A stretch of 64,000 nt of DNA from Neptunomonas qingdaonensis (GCF_900113275.1 NZ_FOOU01000003.1:310001-374000), one strand, 5' to 3'; shown: positions 9,092 through 18,485, counted from the stretch's first letter. The notes: generated by a model from the letters alone, not told the origin. A program made the numbers and translations.

Positions 9092-10522
9092 TTATGCAAC
9101 CTGCGCAGTAGCTTCTGCTACTGGGGCTTTGCTGTCCTTACGAACAGTTTGCCAAGTGTTGTAAGCCATCAGAAGCATTCCTGTCAGCCAGAATATGCCG
9201 CCTAACCAACGAACGAAGTAACCCGGGTGAGATGCTTCCAGTGCTTCGACGAAGCTGTATGTCAGTGTGCCGTCTTCATTAACAGCGCGCCACATCAGAC
9301 CTTGCAGAATACCGTTGACCCACATAGCGCAGATGTAAAGTACAGTGCCGACTGTGGCTAGCCAGAAGTGAGCATTGATAAGGCCTACGCTCCACATTTG
9401 AGTTTTGCCAAACAGTTTTGGCAGCATGTGGTAGGTAGCACCGACAGAGATCATTGCAACCCAGCCTAGTGCGCCGGCGTGTACGTGACCAACAGTCCAG
9501 TCAGTGTAGTGAGACAGTGCGTTCACAGTTTTAATGGCCATCATCGGACCTTCGAAGGTAGACATACCGTAGAAGGATAGAGAAACAACCAGGAAGCGAA
9601 GAACAGGGTCTGTACGCAATTTATGCCAGGCGCCAGACAGTGTCATCATACCGTTGATCATACCACCCCAAGATGGAGCCAATAGGATCAATGACATAAC
9701 CATTGCTACAGACTGGGTCCAGTCCGGTAATGCAGTATAGTGAAGGTGATGACCACCAGCCCACATGTAAGTCGCAATCAATGCCCAGAAATGCACAATT
9801 GATAAGCGGTAAGAGTAGATTGGGCGTTCTGCTTGCTTAGGTACGAAGTAGTACATCATTCCTAAGAAACCAGCTGTCAGGAAGAAGCCTACAGCATTAT
9901 GTCCGTACCACCACTGTACCATTGCATCAACTGCACCCGGGTAAACTGAGTAGGATTTCCACATAGAAACCGGTATTACTGCACTGTTAACAATGTGCAG
10001 AACCGCTACGGTAATAATGAATGCCATATAAAACCAGTTACCTACATAAATATGCGAGGTTTTACGGTTTTTGACAGTGCCAAGGAAAACGATTGCATAG
10101 GAAATCCATACAACGGCCAGCAGTATGTCAATTGGCCATTCCAGCTCAGCGTATTCTTTAGAAGAAGTTAAGCCCATGGGTAGGGTTATTGCTGCCAGAA
10201 GAATAACGGCTTGCCATCCCCAGAACGTGAAGGCCGCTAAGCCGTCTGAGAATAGACGCGTTTGACACGTGCGCTGAACTACATAATACGATGTAGCAAA
10301 TAAGGCTGATCCACCAAATGCGAAAATAACCGCATTGGTGTGTAGAGGTCGTATACGGCCAAAAGACAGCCACGGAGTGTCAAAGTTTAATGCCGGCCAT
10401 ACCAGTTGGGCGGCAATTAAGACGCCAACTGCCATGCCGACGATACCCCATATCACCGTCATAATGGCGAACTGGCGCACAACTTTGTAGTTATAAGTTG
10501 GGTGTTCGATTGCAGTGCTCAT
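9092..10522 (-). CDS. ccoN: cbb3 cytochrome c oxidase catalytic subunit I CcoN
   Basis: This is the haem-copper oxidase core that reduces oxygen at low concentration. The 476 residues form about twelve membrane helices. Visible ligands are His61 (RPLHTNAV) and His348 for the low-spin haem b, His346 for haem b3 ([12 protein letters not shown]), and His208, His258 and His259 for CuB ([18 protein letters not shown]). Only one cbb3 set is present in the window. The nearest FNR box is about 306 bp upstream, which implies a long leader if it drives this operon. Confidence 0.97.
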   Translation of the reverse strand: MSTAIEHPTYNYKVVRQFAIMTVIWGIVGMAVGVLIAAQLVWPALNFDTPWLSFGRIRPLHTNAVIFAFGGSALFATSYYVVQRTCQTRLFSDGLAAFTFWGWQAVILLAAITLPMGLTSSKEYAELEWPIDILLAVVWISYAIVFLGTVKNRKTSHIYVGNWFYMAFIITVAVLHIVNSAVIPVSMWKSYSVYPGAVDAMVQWWYGHNAVGFFLTAGFLGMMYYFVPKQAERPIYSYRLSIVHFWALIATYMWAGGHHLHYTALPDWTQSVAMVMSLILLAPSWGGMINGMMTLSGAWHKLRTDPVLRFLVVSLSFYGMSTFEGPMMAIKTVNALSHYTDWTVGHVHAGALGWVAMISVGATYHMLPKLFGKTQMWSVGLINAHFWLATVGTVLYICAMWVNGILQGLMWRAVNEDGTLTYSFVEALEASHPGYFVRWLGGIFWLTGMLLMAYNTWQTVRKDSKAPVAEATAQVA

Positions 10523-10886
10523 GTCAGGCTCTCATCAAAAAGCTTGTTTTATAGTACAGTTTCACGGGCAATTATCTTGGAATAGCCCTGTGTTTTCAAC
10601 GAGGTTTAGGCGTTGAGTGTGGCGCATTGTCGCACAAAACGCCCGGTAAATATATTGTATATGCAGATTAGTTATTTGTTTTGTTTGCCTCTATCTTATT
10701 GATTCTATTTAAAATATATATATTCGTATGCGATCTCCTACAATCGTCTACAGTGTACTTTAGGGGGTTGTTACGTTTTTCTTTACTACTTTAGGCGCGT
10801 TTATTTTGTTAGCTAACTATCATTTGCTTGATATAGATCAAGCCTTACAATGGCGTCTTTAATCGTTTAATTGGCGAGGTGGGTTT
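10523..10886. other. 364-bp intergenic region between divergent ccoN and hydrolase genes
   Basis: This AT-rich spacer has no plausible gene. It contains one perfect FNR box at 10828-10841, close to the plus-strand gene and far from ccoN. If the box drives ccoN at the usual -41.5 position, transcription would start near 10793 and leave a leader of about 270 nt. Confidence 0.7.
10828..10841. promoter_or_regulatory. FNR/Anr box in the ccoN-hydrolase intergenic region
   Basis: The perfect palindrome TTGAT-ATAG-ATCAA. For ccoN (minus), the hexamer AATAAA (10800-10805) sits where a -10 belongs, though it is a weak match. For the plus strand, TTGCTT (10824-10829) and TACAAT (10846-10851) with a 16-base spacer form a sigma70-like promoter that the box overlaps, which would mean repression. 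TTTAAT (10866-10871) is an alternative plus-strand -10. The direction is not settled. Confidence 0.8.
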
Positions 10887-11504
10887 TTGGATCTGTTGAT
10901 TGAAGGGGAACCACTGTTTGGGCGGGTGATATTAGCTCATGGTGCGGGCGCGGGTATGCAAAGTGATTTCATGCAGATGACGAGCCGCTACCTGTCTGAA
11001 CGTGGGCTAGAGGTGATCAGGTTTGAGTTTCCGTATATGAAACAGCGCCGCATTGATGGTAAAAAACGTCCACCTGATCGGGCAGACAAGCTGATCAGTG
11101 CTTTTAAAGACACGATTGAACAGTTTGCTGGCGATGTGCCGGTGTATCTTGCCGGTAAGTCCATGGGAGGGCGGATAGCAACAATGATTTTGCAAAGCTC
11201 GGATGCGCAAGCTTGCTTTGTATTTGGTTATCCGTTTCATCCGGTTGGAAAGTTGCTGACTACACGTACAGATCATTTTTCGGAGCTGAGTAAGCCTGTG
11301 TATGTGTTCCAGGGGGAAAGGGATCCGATGGGCTGTAAAGATGAAGTGGCACAATATTCTTTGCCACCGGCAGTCCAGATTCGCTGGCTGCCAGATGGAA
11401 ATCACGATTTAAAACCGCTCAAAGTATCAGGCTTTACACAGCAAGAGCATATTTATTCAGCACTAGATGAAATGTTAATGCTGATTAAGCGGCACTCTTT
11501 ATAA
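10887..11504 (+). CDS. Alpha/beta hydrolase of the KANL3/Tex30 (COG3571) type
   Basis: A 205-residue cytoplasmic alpha/beta hydrolase. The nucleophile is Ser92 in GKSMGG, the acid is probably Asp146 (GERDPMG) and the base His173 (GNHDLKP). The N-terminal loop LAHGAGAGM is typical of the COG3571 group, whose bacterial substrates are not established. The start is TTG at 10887 behind GGCGAGG; there is no better in-frame ATG. The stop codon lies inside a pair of 16-bp tandem repeats. It diverges from ccoN across a shared FNR box. Confidence 0.82.
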   Translation: MDLLIEGEPLFGRVILAHGAGAGMQSDFMQMTSRYLSERGLEVIRFEFPYMKQRRIDGKKRPPDRADKLISAFKDTIEQFAGDVPVYLAGKSMGGRIATMILQSSDAQACFVFGYPFHPVGKLLTTRTDHFSELSKPVYVFQGERDPMGCKDEVAQYSLPPAVQIRWLPDGNHDLKPLKVSGFTQQEHIYSALDEMLMLIKRHSL

Positions 11505-11529
11505 GCAGTGCTATTTATAAGCCGTGTTA
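11498..11529 (+). repeat. Two tandem 16-bp repeats over the hydrolase stop codon
   Basis: The units are TTTATAAGCAGTGCTA (11498-11513) and TTTATAAGCCGTGTTA (11514-11529), 14 of 16 bases identical. The stop codon (11502-11504) lies in the first unit. Confidence 0.75.
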
Positions 11530-11558
11530 TTGATAAACAGTTATCTCAGTGCCCTGTG

Positions 11559-11840
11559 CTAATGTTCTAGCAGCGTGAATTTTTCCTCTCGGTCAAGCAT
11601 GGGTCTGATCTGCTCCATCATCTCTTTTCGTTCTTCTGAGGATAGCCAGCGTTCCCAGTCTGCAACGGTGCGATAAGTTGCTATGACAACCCGGTGATTG
11701 TGGTCATTAACATTCCTTAGCGCCTCTCCGGAGATGAAACCATGTGCCTGCATGGCTTTTTGTAACGTTGTTCTCGCTGCTTTTTCATAATGTTCACCTA
11801 ATTCGTCAGCGATATGGCGCTCAATTATTACCTTAATCAT
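11559..11840 (-). CDS. ABM-fold (antibiotic biosynthesis monooxygenase-like) small protein
   Basis: A 93-residue protein with the ferredoxin-like alpha+beta layout of the ABM family: an N-terminal strand VIIERHI, a helix around AARTTLQKAMQAHGF, VVIATYRTVADWERWLSS, and a C-terminal LDREEKFTLLE. The family includes quinol oxygenases and haem-degrading enzymes, but many members have no known activity. No haem ligand is clear, so I assign only the fold. It is a single minus-strand gene among plus-strand neighbours with its own upstream gap. Confidence 0.72.
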   Translation of the reverse strand: MIKVIIERHIADELGEHYEKAARTTLQKAMQAHGFISGEALRNVNDHNHRVVIATYRTVADWERWLSSEERKEMMEQIRPMLDREEKFTLLEH

Positions 11841-11980
11841 GATAGTCTCCTGTGTTTATCACTCATATATTAAGCATAAACCTTGTGTTGCAAATCACAA
11901 ACTCATACTTTGGCAAGTGTCTGCTTTCGCTACTGGGTTTTATTTGAGACAATAGGATCGTTTTTGAAAAGAGATGCATA

Positions 11981-12226
11981 ATGGTTGGTATCAAAGAAGA
12001 TCATTTGCTGGATGCGACAGGCTTGTATTGTCCTGAACCAGTAATGATGTTGCATAATAAGGTGCGTGAAATTGACATAGGTGACGTTTTGCTGGTGTTG
12101 GCTACGGATCCTTCTACGCAGCGTGATATACCCAAGTTTTGTGCATTTCTTGGGCATGAACTCGTTGAGCAAATCAATGAAAGCGAAAAAGAAATATTTA
12201 GCTATTATATTCGAAAAGGTAGCTGA
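11981..12226 (+). CDS. tusA: Sulfurtransferase TusA
   Basis: This small cytoplasmic sulfur carrier takes persulfide sulfur from IscS for tRNA 2-thiouridine and other sulfur pathways. Its 81 residues have the signature [15 protein letters not shown], with catalytic Cys17 in the Cys-Pro-x-Pro motif. The length matches E. coli TusA (81). It lies 5 bp before the ProQ-like gene, so they are likely cotranscribed. Confidence 0.94.
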   Translation: MVGIKEDHLLDATGLYCPEPVMMLHNKVREIDIGDVLLVLATDPSTQRDIPKFCAFLGHELVEQINESEKEIFSYYIRKGS

Positions 12227-12231
12227 GATAA

Positions 12232-12801
12232 GTGTTCAGTGATATAGAAGCCGCTGTGAATAAAACATTGCGGCAAGTTGAAGAGTGCGAACGGTTACTA
12301 GGCGAGCTAGAGCTGAAAAAAAACCGTTCGAATATCAAAGTGATCGAGAGAAATGTTGTGAACGACGTAGTGATACCAAAAAGTAAAAGTAAAGCGAAGA
12401 ACCGAGCTGCAAATCAGGCGGCCCTTCAGCTTTTGATGGAAACTTATCCTCAGGTCTTTAATCGTGACAACGTACGGCCTCTCAAAATTGGTATTCAGGA
12501 CGATTTGATCGCTGATGAGAAAGTTGCCAAAAACAAAATAAAAAGAGCGTTGGCATCTTATGTGCGCTCACCTCAGTATTTTCGATCTCTTCAAGAGGGT
12601 GCTGATAGAGTTAACTTGCAGGGAGAAGCTCAAGGGCAGGTAACTGCTGAAGAAGCTGAGCATGCTAAAGGGAAATTAAAAGAATTTCATCAGCATCGGC
12701 GTGACCTGCAGCGTGAAAAAGAGAAGCAACAGCGAGAGGCGGAGAAAGCTGACCGTCTTCATTCAAAGCTGGATCAGTTGGTCGCCCTGAATAAGCGTTA
12801 A
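12232..12801 (+). CDS. ProQ/FinO-domain RNA chaperone
   Basis: A 189-residue cytoplasmic RNA-binding protein. The FinO/ProQ domain spans about residues 55-130 and shows YPQVFNRDNVRPLKIGI followed by KIKRALASYVRSPQYFRSL, the core of the family. The first 50 residues are a charged coiled leader. The C terminus is a highly charged coiled segment (about 135-180). E. coli ProQ instead ends in a Tudor-like domain, which is missing here, so the protein resembles the shorter ProQ forms. The start is GTG at 12232, right after the tusA stop. Confidence 0.88.
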   Translation: MFSDIEAAVNKTLRQVEECERLLGELELKKNRSNIKVIERNVVNDVVIPKSKSKAKNRAANQAALQLLMETYPQVFNRDNVRPLKIGIQDDLIADEKVAKNKIKRALASYVRSPQYFRSLQEGADRVNLQGEAQGQVTAEEAEHAKGKLKEFHQHRRDLQREKEKQQREAEKADRLHSKLDQLVALNKR

Positions 12802-12820
12802 TAGATCTTGAATTCTTTAT

Positions 12821-12862
12821 AAAACACCTTATATTATATTAATCTTATGTATAAGGTGTTTT
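12821..12862 (+). promoter_or_regulatory. 13-bp inverted repeat covering the trxC ribosome site
   Basis: The arms AAAACACCTTATA (12821-12833) and TATAAGGTGTTTT (12850-12862) are perfect complements around a 16-base loop. The right arm contains AAGGTG, the only Shine-Dalgarno candidate for trxC, and ends one base before its ATG. The hairpin may end the tusA-proQ transcript and/or block trxC translation on readthrough RNA. Confidence 0.75.
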
Positions 12863-13297
12863 ATGTCTGTATTAACATTAGTTTCTTGTCCTTCCTGTCA
12901 AACTCCGAATCGAGTTCCTACTCAAAAATTAAGCAATCGTCCCGTCTGTGGACGCTGTCGTGAATTACTTTTTCAGGGCAAGGCTGCTGATTTATCGATG
13001 GCACAATTTGATAAGTTTATCAAAGTAAGTGATACGCCGGTTGTGGTCGACTTCTGGGCGTCTTGGTGCGGGCCTTGTAAGATGATGGCTCCGGTTTTTG
13101 AGCAGACGGCTAAGCAATTAGAGCCGCACCTGAGGTTCGTCAAGGTGAATACGGAAGTAGAACAGGCGCTGGCCGCTCGTTTTTCTATTCGTAGTATTCC
13201 AACACTTATCGTTATAAAGAACGGTAAAGAGGTCGCACGACAGGCGGGCGCTATGGATGCGTCAAGTCTGCAGAATTGGTTGAAGCCATTCTGCTAG
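12863..13297 (+). CDS. trxC: Thioredoxin 2 (zinc-binding thioredoxin)
   Basis: A 144-residue cytoplasmic thiol-disulfide reductase. The N-terminal zinc domain has Cys9-x2-Cys12 and Cys29-x2-Cys32. The thioredoxin domain has the active site WCGPC (Cys69, Cys72). The size and the extra zinc domain match E. coli TrxC (139), which is induced by oxidative stress. The ATG at 12863 fits the family N terminus, and its ribosome site lies inside a long hairpin. It is convergent with lapD. Confidence 0.95.
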   Translation: MSVLTLVSCPSCQTPNRVPTQKLSNRPVCGRCRELLFQGKAADLSMAQFDKFIKVSDTPVVVDFWASWCGPCKMMAPVFEQTAKQLEPHLRFVKVNTEVEQALAARFSIRSIPTLIVIKNGKEVARQAGAMDASSLQNWLKPFC

Positions 13298-13326
13298 CTC
13301 GCTTCCTGTTGGCTATCCGCTTTCGC

Positions 13327-15270
13327 TCATACCAACGCTTCTGGTTTTCCGTGCAAAAAGCCTTGTGTGCCGTCAATATTTAATTGTTTCAGGCGTTCAG
13401 CCTGACTTTTTCGTTCGATGCGCTCGGCATAGGTCTTAATCCCTAAGCTATGGGCTGCTGTGATAAGGCTGCGGATAAAGAAGCAGTCTTCGTCACTTTG
13501 ATCTATTTCCTGGCAAAGGGATCCATCAATTTTTATATAGTCGGGTTGTACCGCGTAAAGATAGCTAAACCCACTCGGGTGAATACCAAAATTATCAACG
13601 CCAAAGCCGATGCCGTTTTGTTTCAATAGGTCTCGGAATGTCACGATATTATTGATATCGTTGAGTATAGCTGTCTCGTTAATCTCTATATTTAATCGGC
13701 CGCGTAGGTTGTGTTTACTCAGTTGGCTTTTAATCCACTTTTCAAAGTCGTCAGTCTGAATCGCTTGTTGGCTCAGGTTGACTGTCAAAGGTGGGCAGGT
13801 TGTATTGTGCGTGAGATATTCTATTGCACGTTCCAGAACGGCTTTATCCAGCGCATCGATTAGCCCAAGTTCCTTGACGACTTGTATGAATTCAGCTGCT
13901 GAGCAGGGGTTGTTATCCCGATTCAGAATTCGCGCTAGTAACTCGTGTTGCAGTGGTTGCTCATCATGCGTTGATATGACTTTCTGAAATTGTAGAAAAA
14001 CTTGTTTATTGTTGATAGCACTGGCCACATGTTCCTGCCAAGAGGTCGATGTGATTTTACTACCGGTGAATTCTACAGGGTATTGGATATCTCTTTTTTC
14101 AGCGATGGCCTGTTTGATAAGAAGCCGTGCTTCAGAGAGAAGCTGTGCCGCTGAGGTATTCAAATCGGTTTGTATTATAGCGATATGAGTCGCTAGTTCA
14201 TTGGGTGATATTTTTTCAAAGTTGGCAAGAGTAATCAGTGATTCATTTAGCTTAGAGACTTCCCGCTTAACGATCTCCTCGTTACTTTCTGGTATGAGTG
14301 CCAGAAAATCTGAACCGGATAGGCGCCCTATAATAGCCGGTTGGTACTGAGCGGATAGGTCGGCGAGCTGTTTTGCTGCATATTTTAAAAAATTATTGGC
14401 TGCTTCCTCCCCTTGAGTGTCATTCAGTGCCTGGAGGTTAGGGATATGCAGGTAGATGCAGGTACCGTGGCCGAATTCTTTACGGTAGTCCAGCCAGTCA
14501 CACAGCTGGGCATGGGTAGAGCGTTGATTCGCTAGTCCGGTAAGATTGTCCAGATAAGCTGTTTTGCGTAGCTCTTCGATATGTCGTGCTTGTTCATCGA
14601 ACATTCGCTGAACCCTTTGAACCATACGGTTCATTGCCTCGACAACCAGTTTTAATTCTACTGTTTTAGGGATGTGTTTCTGTTCAATATACTTACGTTC
14701 AGAGAGTGCGGTGGCTTGTTCTGCCACCCCTTTGAGAGGGCGCAGAATCCTTCTTAATAAATAGCTCAAGGAGAACACAGCAATCAGTGATAGTGATATA
14801 AACCAGATGAGTGTTTTTTCCGTACCTTTCCATAGTTGTTCATAAGCATAGCCAGCGCGACTCTGTACGCTTACCTTTCCTACTTTGCGCCATTGGTAGC
14901 TAATTTCTCTTTCCATTGAAGGAGGGGTGAACTGAACCAGTGTTAAGAACCATTTGGGCACGCTTTCTGGCGCAATTGAGGTGTTTGTCGAAACGAAGAG
15001 AGTATCGCCAGTACTGTTGGTTATCTCTATTTTTTGATAAAAGCCGCTATCAAAAATTGCATTAACGGTAGTTTCGATGGCTGCTTTATCTTCTGCCGCT
15101 ATGTATGGCGCAAGGTAAAGCCCTAAATGCGTGGCGGTGTCCTGGCCATGAGATTCCAGTTGATGGATTAACATCTCTTTTGAGCTGTCCGACATAATGT
15201 AAAGGGTGCCCGAGACCAAGCCAATCAATACGGCAAATACCGCCGCGATTAGTTGATTTAGTAAAGACAT
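13327..15270 (-). CDS. lapD: LapD-type c-di-GMP receptor with degenerate GGDEF and EAL domains
   Basis: A 647-residue inner-membrane receptor. It shows a first membrane helix (about 5-26), a periplasmic LapD/MoxY N-terminal domain (about 27-150), a second helix (152-172), HAMP (about 173-225), a GGDEF-like domain with SGSDF at 318-322 and an EAL-like domain with ELLAR at 443-447. Both catalytic motifs are degenerate, as in Pseudomonas LapD, which binds c-di-GMP without making or breaking it. When bound, LapD holds the protease LapG away from the large adhesin. It follows lapG by 21 bp. No LapA-type adhesin gene lies in the window. Confidence 0.92.
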   Translation of the reverse strand: MSLLNQLIAAVFAVLIGLVSGTLYIMSDSSKEMLIHQLESHGQDTATHLGLYLAPYIAAEDKAAIETTVNAIFDSGFYQKIEITNSTGDTLFVSTNTSIAPESVPKWFLTLVQFTPPSMEREISYQWRKVGKVSVQSRAGYAYEQLWKGTEKTLIWFISLSLIAVFSLSYLLRRILRPLKGVAEQATALSERKYIEQKHIPKTVELKLVVEAMNRMVQRVQRMFDEQARHIEELRKTAYLDNLTGLANQRSTHAQLCDWLDYRKEFGHGTCIYLHIPNLQALNDTQGEEAANNFLKYAAKQLADLSAQYQPAIIGRLSGSDFLALIPESNEEIVKREVSKLNESLITLANFEKISPNELATHIAIIQTDLNTSAAQLLSEARLLIKQAIAEKRDIQYPVEFTGSKITSTSWQEHVASAINNKQVFLQFQKVISTHDEQPLQHELLARILNRDNNPCSAAEFIQVVKELGLIDALDKAVLERAIEYLTHNTTCPPLTVNLSQQAIQTDDFEKWIKSQLSKHNLRGRLNIEINETAILNDINNIVTFRDLLKQNGIGFGVDNFGIHPSGFSYLYAVQPDYIKIDGSLCQEIDQSDEDCFFIRSLITAAHSLGIKTYAERIERKSQAERLKQLNIDGTQGFLHGKPEALV

Positions 15271-15291
15271 GTCTCTCTCCTTGGCGCCTGA

Positions 15292-16038
15292 TTAGTTAAC
15301 ATTAACACGATTGTTTTCCAGCCTTGATTTAAGTTGTACCCATGGGCCAAGTCGATCTGATGTTCCTACCAGGGTTGTCCTGCGTCCTTTTTTAGAAAGC
15401 CACAAGTTATCCCCGTTAAAGCTGTATACATGAAGAAGGTCGGGGCGTTGAGACGCGGGCTTTATCTCTGCAATCAAATTATCCAGCACAACCGGCATAG
15501 AAGTAGGTTTTTCATAATAGGTGAGTACCATATGTGCCTGATTAAGTTCTAATGCTTTTACATAGGAGATGCTCAGTTTGCTCATATCCACACCAACCTC
15601 TTTAAGTGTGTAATATTTTGCAATTGAAAAGTCCTCACAGTCACCGCCGTTACTGATGAGAAACTCAACGGGTGTTGCCCAGTAATCTTTTTGGCCCCAG
15701 TGTATTGAATCATCTAAAAATCTGACTTGGTTAAAAAAATCGTTAACTCGTTTTAGTTTTTCTTTTTCCGGTTTATCCGCAATCTCAAGCATTAAGTCCT
15801 GCCAGGCCTGTAGTCTGAGTTTTGCTTGGGCGCCATATTTCTGGCCCAGTTGCTGTATGTATGCATTGCTGAGTTTGACGCTGATTTCACTTAATGCGAA
15901 CAGGGATAATGTTAATGAAAACAAGGCAATGAGAAGATAGCCAGCGCTATTGGCCTTGAAAGATCTGCGCCGTTTGTTATCTGCATTAAAAATGCGTTTA
16001 CTTTGCACGCCATGCCCTGTCATACATAAATAGTGCAT
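15292..16038 (-). CDS. lapG: LapG-type periplasmic cysteine protease
   Basis: A 248-residue transglutaminase-like cysteine protease (BTLCP/DUF920). One hydrophobic N-terminal segment (about 33-52) exports or anchors it. The catalytic triad is Cys134 (NGGDCEDFS), His169 (NQAHMVLTY) and Asp186 (VVLDNL), nearly the same spacing as P. fluorescens LapG. LapG cuts the N terminus of LapA-type adhesins, releasing biofilm cells when c-di-GMP is low. Met6 is an alternative start. It pairs with lapD downstream. Confidence 0.93.
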   Translation of the reverse strand: MHYLCMTGHGVQSKRIFNADNKRRRSFKANSAGYLLIALFSLTLSLFALSEISVKLSNAYIQQLGQKYGAQAKLRLQAWQDLMLEIADKPEKEKLKRVNDFFNQVRFLDDSIHWGQKDYWATPVEFLISNGGDCEDFSIAKYYTLKEVGVDMSKLSISYVKALELNQAHMVLTYYEKPTSMPVVLDNLIAEIKPASQRPDLLHVYSFNGDNLWLSKKGRRTTLVGTSDRLGPWVQLKSRLENNRVNVN

Positions 16039-16081
16039 GAAGCATGGTAGAAGAATATGTTTTTTTCAAGGAAGAAGCGCT

Positions 16082-17149
16082 TTAGTTGGGCTGGCTTGGC
16101 ATTAAATTACATTGTTTGAGAACTCTCTGCCATGCTTGTGTATGCCTGTCCCGGGCATTGATATAACGCTCCCAGATACTTGTTTTACTATTTGTTATGA
16201 ATGCTTGTTGTGCATAAGGCGCTATCTCATGTGGAATAGGCAGTAGTGCCAGCGTTTTGCTATGAATACTGAACCATTGTTCGCCAGTTCGATGCACATA
16301 AGCCATATAGGGTTGAATCTGGCGTGCATAGTATTCAATAAAAACATTTTTTAATATGTTAGCTTGTGGGTTTTGCATAGAAGAGAAGCACATGGGTCTT
16401 CTTTCCAGCCGGGTATTGATCAACTGGGAGACATTATTCATGGTTACTTCTAGTAATAGCAGTGACTTTAGAAGTGGTGCACCCAGAGGAGCATGATAGA
16501 TATCTTCATAATATTGCTCGATCTGTGACAGAGACGACGTATCGAAGTCGATATTGTTTTGCAGTGTAGACGTCGTAATAAAAGAGAGTGAATTTAACGC
16601 GCTTAACGCCGCGCTGTGGTCAGTTTGTAGAAGAGGCAGGGGGGATTGATTAACGGCCATAGAGGCTTCTATCTCCTGACCGGTATAGAGTGCGTTCCAA
16701 AATATGACAGGCAGATTACGCTTTTTGATGTTGTAGATATTATAAATGCGCTCTTTTAGTTCAGCTTCGACAGAGGGGGCTTTCTCGATGAGAGGCAGGC
16801 AGCTGCTGATGAGGTTAAAAAACTGAATTTCGTAAACAAGGCGCTGAGAGGGGCGGGCTAATTTTCCTAATGAGCTGTTACGTGATGCGATTAGGGGAAG
16901 AAGGTCGCATTTGGCTAAATCCAGCACATCAATCAGCCCCTCATTCAGATCTGGAATGGTTTGAAGTCGTAAACGTTGAGGAGGTAATGGCGGGATCGGT
17001 TCTGGTTGCTGCCACTGGTAATCTTCCTTCAGTACATTGGCGACTCTGCTGGCATAAGTCTGCATAAGTGCTTGCTCTGGCGTTTCGTTGCTACATCCCG
17101 CCAAGGAGAGCAGTAACGCCATGACTATGCAGACTTTAAAATGCCGCAT
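16082..17149 (-). CDS. DUF3080-family lipoprotein
   Basis: A 355-residue predicted lipoprotein. The signal peptide ends in the lipobox LAGC with Cys19. The rest is helical and matches the DUF3080 family of gammaproteobacterial lipoproteins, whose function is unknown. The start overlaps the end of the MATE gene by 14 bp, so the two are probably cotranscribed. lapG follows at 44 bp. No catalytic motif is visible. Confidence 0.8.
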   Translation of the reverse strand: MRHFKVCIVMALLLSLAGCSNETPEQALMQTYASRVANVLKEDYQWQQPEPIPPLPPQRLRLQTIPDLNEGLIDVLDLAKCDLLPLIASRNSSLGKLARPSQRLVYEIQFFNLISSCLPLIEKAPSVEAELKERIYNIYNIKKRNLPVIFWNALYTGQEIEASMAVNQSPLPLLQTDHSAALSALNSLSFITTSTLQNNIDFDTSSLSQIEQYYEDIYHAPLGAPLLKSLLLLEVTMNNVSQLINTRLERRPMCFSSMQNPQANILKNVFIEYYARQIQPYMAYVHRTGEQWFSIHSKTLALLPIPHEIAPYAQQAFITNSKTSIWERYINARDRHTQAWQRVLKQCNLMPSQPN

Positions 17150-18485
17150 GCTGTGCTACCCGGCGTAATCTTATTAAAAGTAATGCCGCTGAAACTGACA
17201 GGCCTATCACTAAGCCATACCAGAAGCCGGCCGCGCCAAGCGCAGGAATAATCAAGTCGGTCAGCGCTACAACATAGCCTAAAGGTAGCCCTATTATCCA
17301 GTAAGCGATAAATACAATCAGTAAAGGGATGCTGGTATCTTTATAACCACGTAACGCTCCGGCAGCAGTGACTTGCAGGGCATCCGATATTCCAAACAAA
17401 GCAGCTATAAGCAGTAAACTTACGGCAAGTTCTATTAACTGTTGTTCAGACGTGAATATGTAAGCGATATATCTGGCAAATAACAAGATGGAAATACTGG
17501 TTAAAACCGCAATGCTGGTCGTAATTAACAGAGATGATTTTGCACTGAACCAGGCGTTTTCATGTTCGGCTGCGCCGGATAGCTGGCCGATACGGATAGT
17601 GCAGGCCATAGCCATACTGAGTGGAATCATGAAAACCAGCCCTGAGAGTGTCATCGTGATCTGGTGGGCGGCAACCACCAATGTTCCTAACGGCGCCAGT
17701 AACAGCGCAATCACACAAAACATGCTGGTTTCAATAAGGATAGCGAATCCCATCGGAACACCCAGCTTAAGGTAGCTGAGTAGGGCTGGGGCATCAAACC
17801 AGTGGGAATGCAAAGCATTAGGAAGGCGTAATTGAGGGCTTTTTTTCAGGGCGACCCGGCTACAGGCTAGCATAAGCCACATCACCAATGCGCTTGCCCA
17901 GCCACATCCGGCAGCGCCGAGCTCGGGAAATCCCATTTTTCCAAAAACAAATAGGTAGTTCAGCGGTATATTGAGCAGCAGTGCAAGCAAGGCAATGTGC
18001 ATGGCGGGGCGTGTCTGGCCCAGTCCTTCAAAATAACTCCGGTGTAACTGGTAAAACATCAGCGCTGGAAAGCCCCAGGATATAGCATAGAGGTATTCTT
18101 GAGCTTTTAGGGCTAAAGGCTCCTCAACTTTCATTACCTCAAATACCCATGTGGCTGAATTCAGTAAAATAACGCTTATTACCCCAAGGGTTGCGGCAAC
18201 CCAGATGCCTTGTTTGAAAATGCTAAGAACAGTTTCGGGTTGCTTTGATCCCATTGCGAAAGCAACCAGAGGCGTGGTTGCCATAAGAATACCTGTGGCT
18301 GCGAGGTAAATGGGTAGCCAAATACTTGAGCCTAGCGCGACTGCGGCCAAATCCAACGTATTATATTGCCCTGCAATCAGGGTATCGACAAAACCCATTG
18401 ATGCCTGTGCTATTTGCGTCAGCATTATGGGGAAGCCTAACGAAAGAAGAATTTTTGTTTCCTGCCGGAGGCGATGCTGTATCAA
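17136..18485 (-). CDS. MATE-family multidrug efflux transporter
   Basis: A 449-residue inner-membrane transporter with twelve predicted helices in two repeats of six. The N terminus (LSLGFPIMLTQIAQASMGFVDTLIAG) is the MatE signature, close to NorM. The family exports cationic drugs with Na+ or H+ influx. It starts about 70 bp after the phaC terminator and overlaps the DUF3080 lipoprotein gene. The substrate cannot be deduced. Confidence 0.9.
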   Translation of the reverse strand: MIQHRLRQETKILLSLGFPIMLTQIAQASMGFVDTLIAGQYNTLDLAAVALGSSIWLPIYLAATGILMATTPLVAFAMGSKQPETVLSIFKQGIWVAATLGVISVILLNSATWVFEVMKVEEPLALKAQEYLYAISWGFPALMFYQLHRSYFEGLGQTRPAMHIALLALLLNIPLNYLFVFGKMGFPELGAAGCGWASALVMWLMLACSRVALKKSPQLRLPNALHSHWFDAPALLSYLKLGVPMGFAILIETSMFCVIALLLAPLGTLVVAAHQITMTLSGLVFMIPLSMAMACTIRIGQLSGAAEHENAWFSAKSSLLITTSIAVLTSISILLFARYIAYIFTSEQQLIELAVSLLLIAALFGISDALQVTAAGALRGYKDTSIPLLIVFIAYWIIGLPLGYVVALTDLIIPALGAAGFWYGLVIGLSVSAALLLIRLRRVAQHAAF

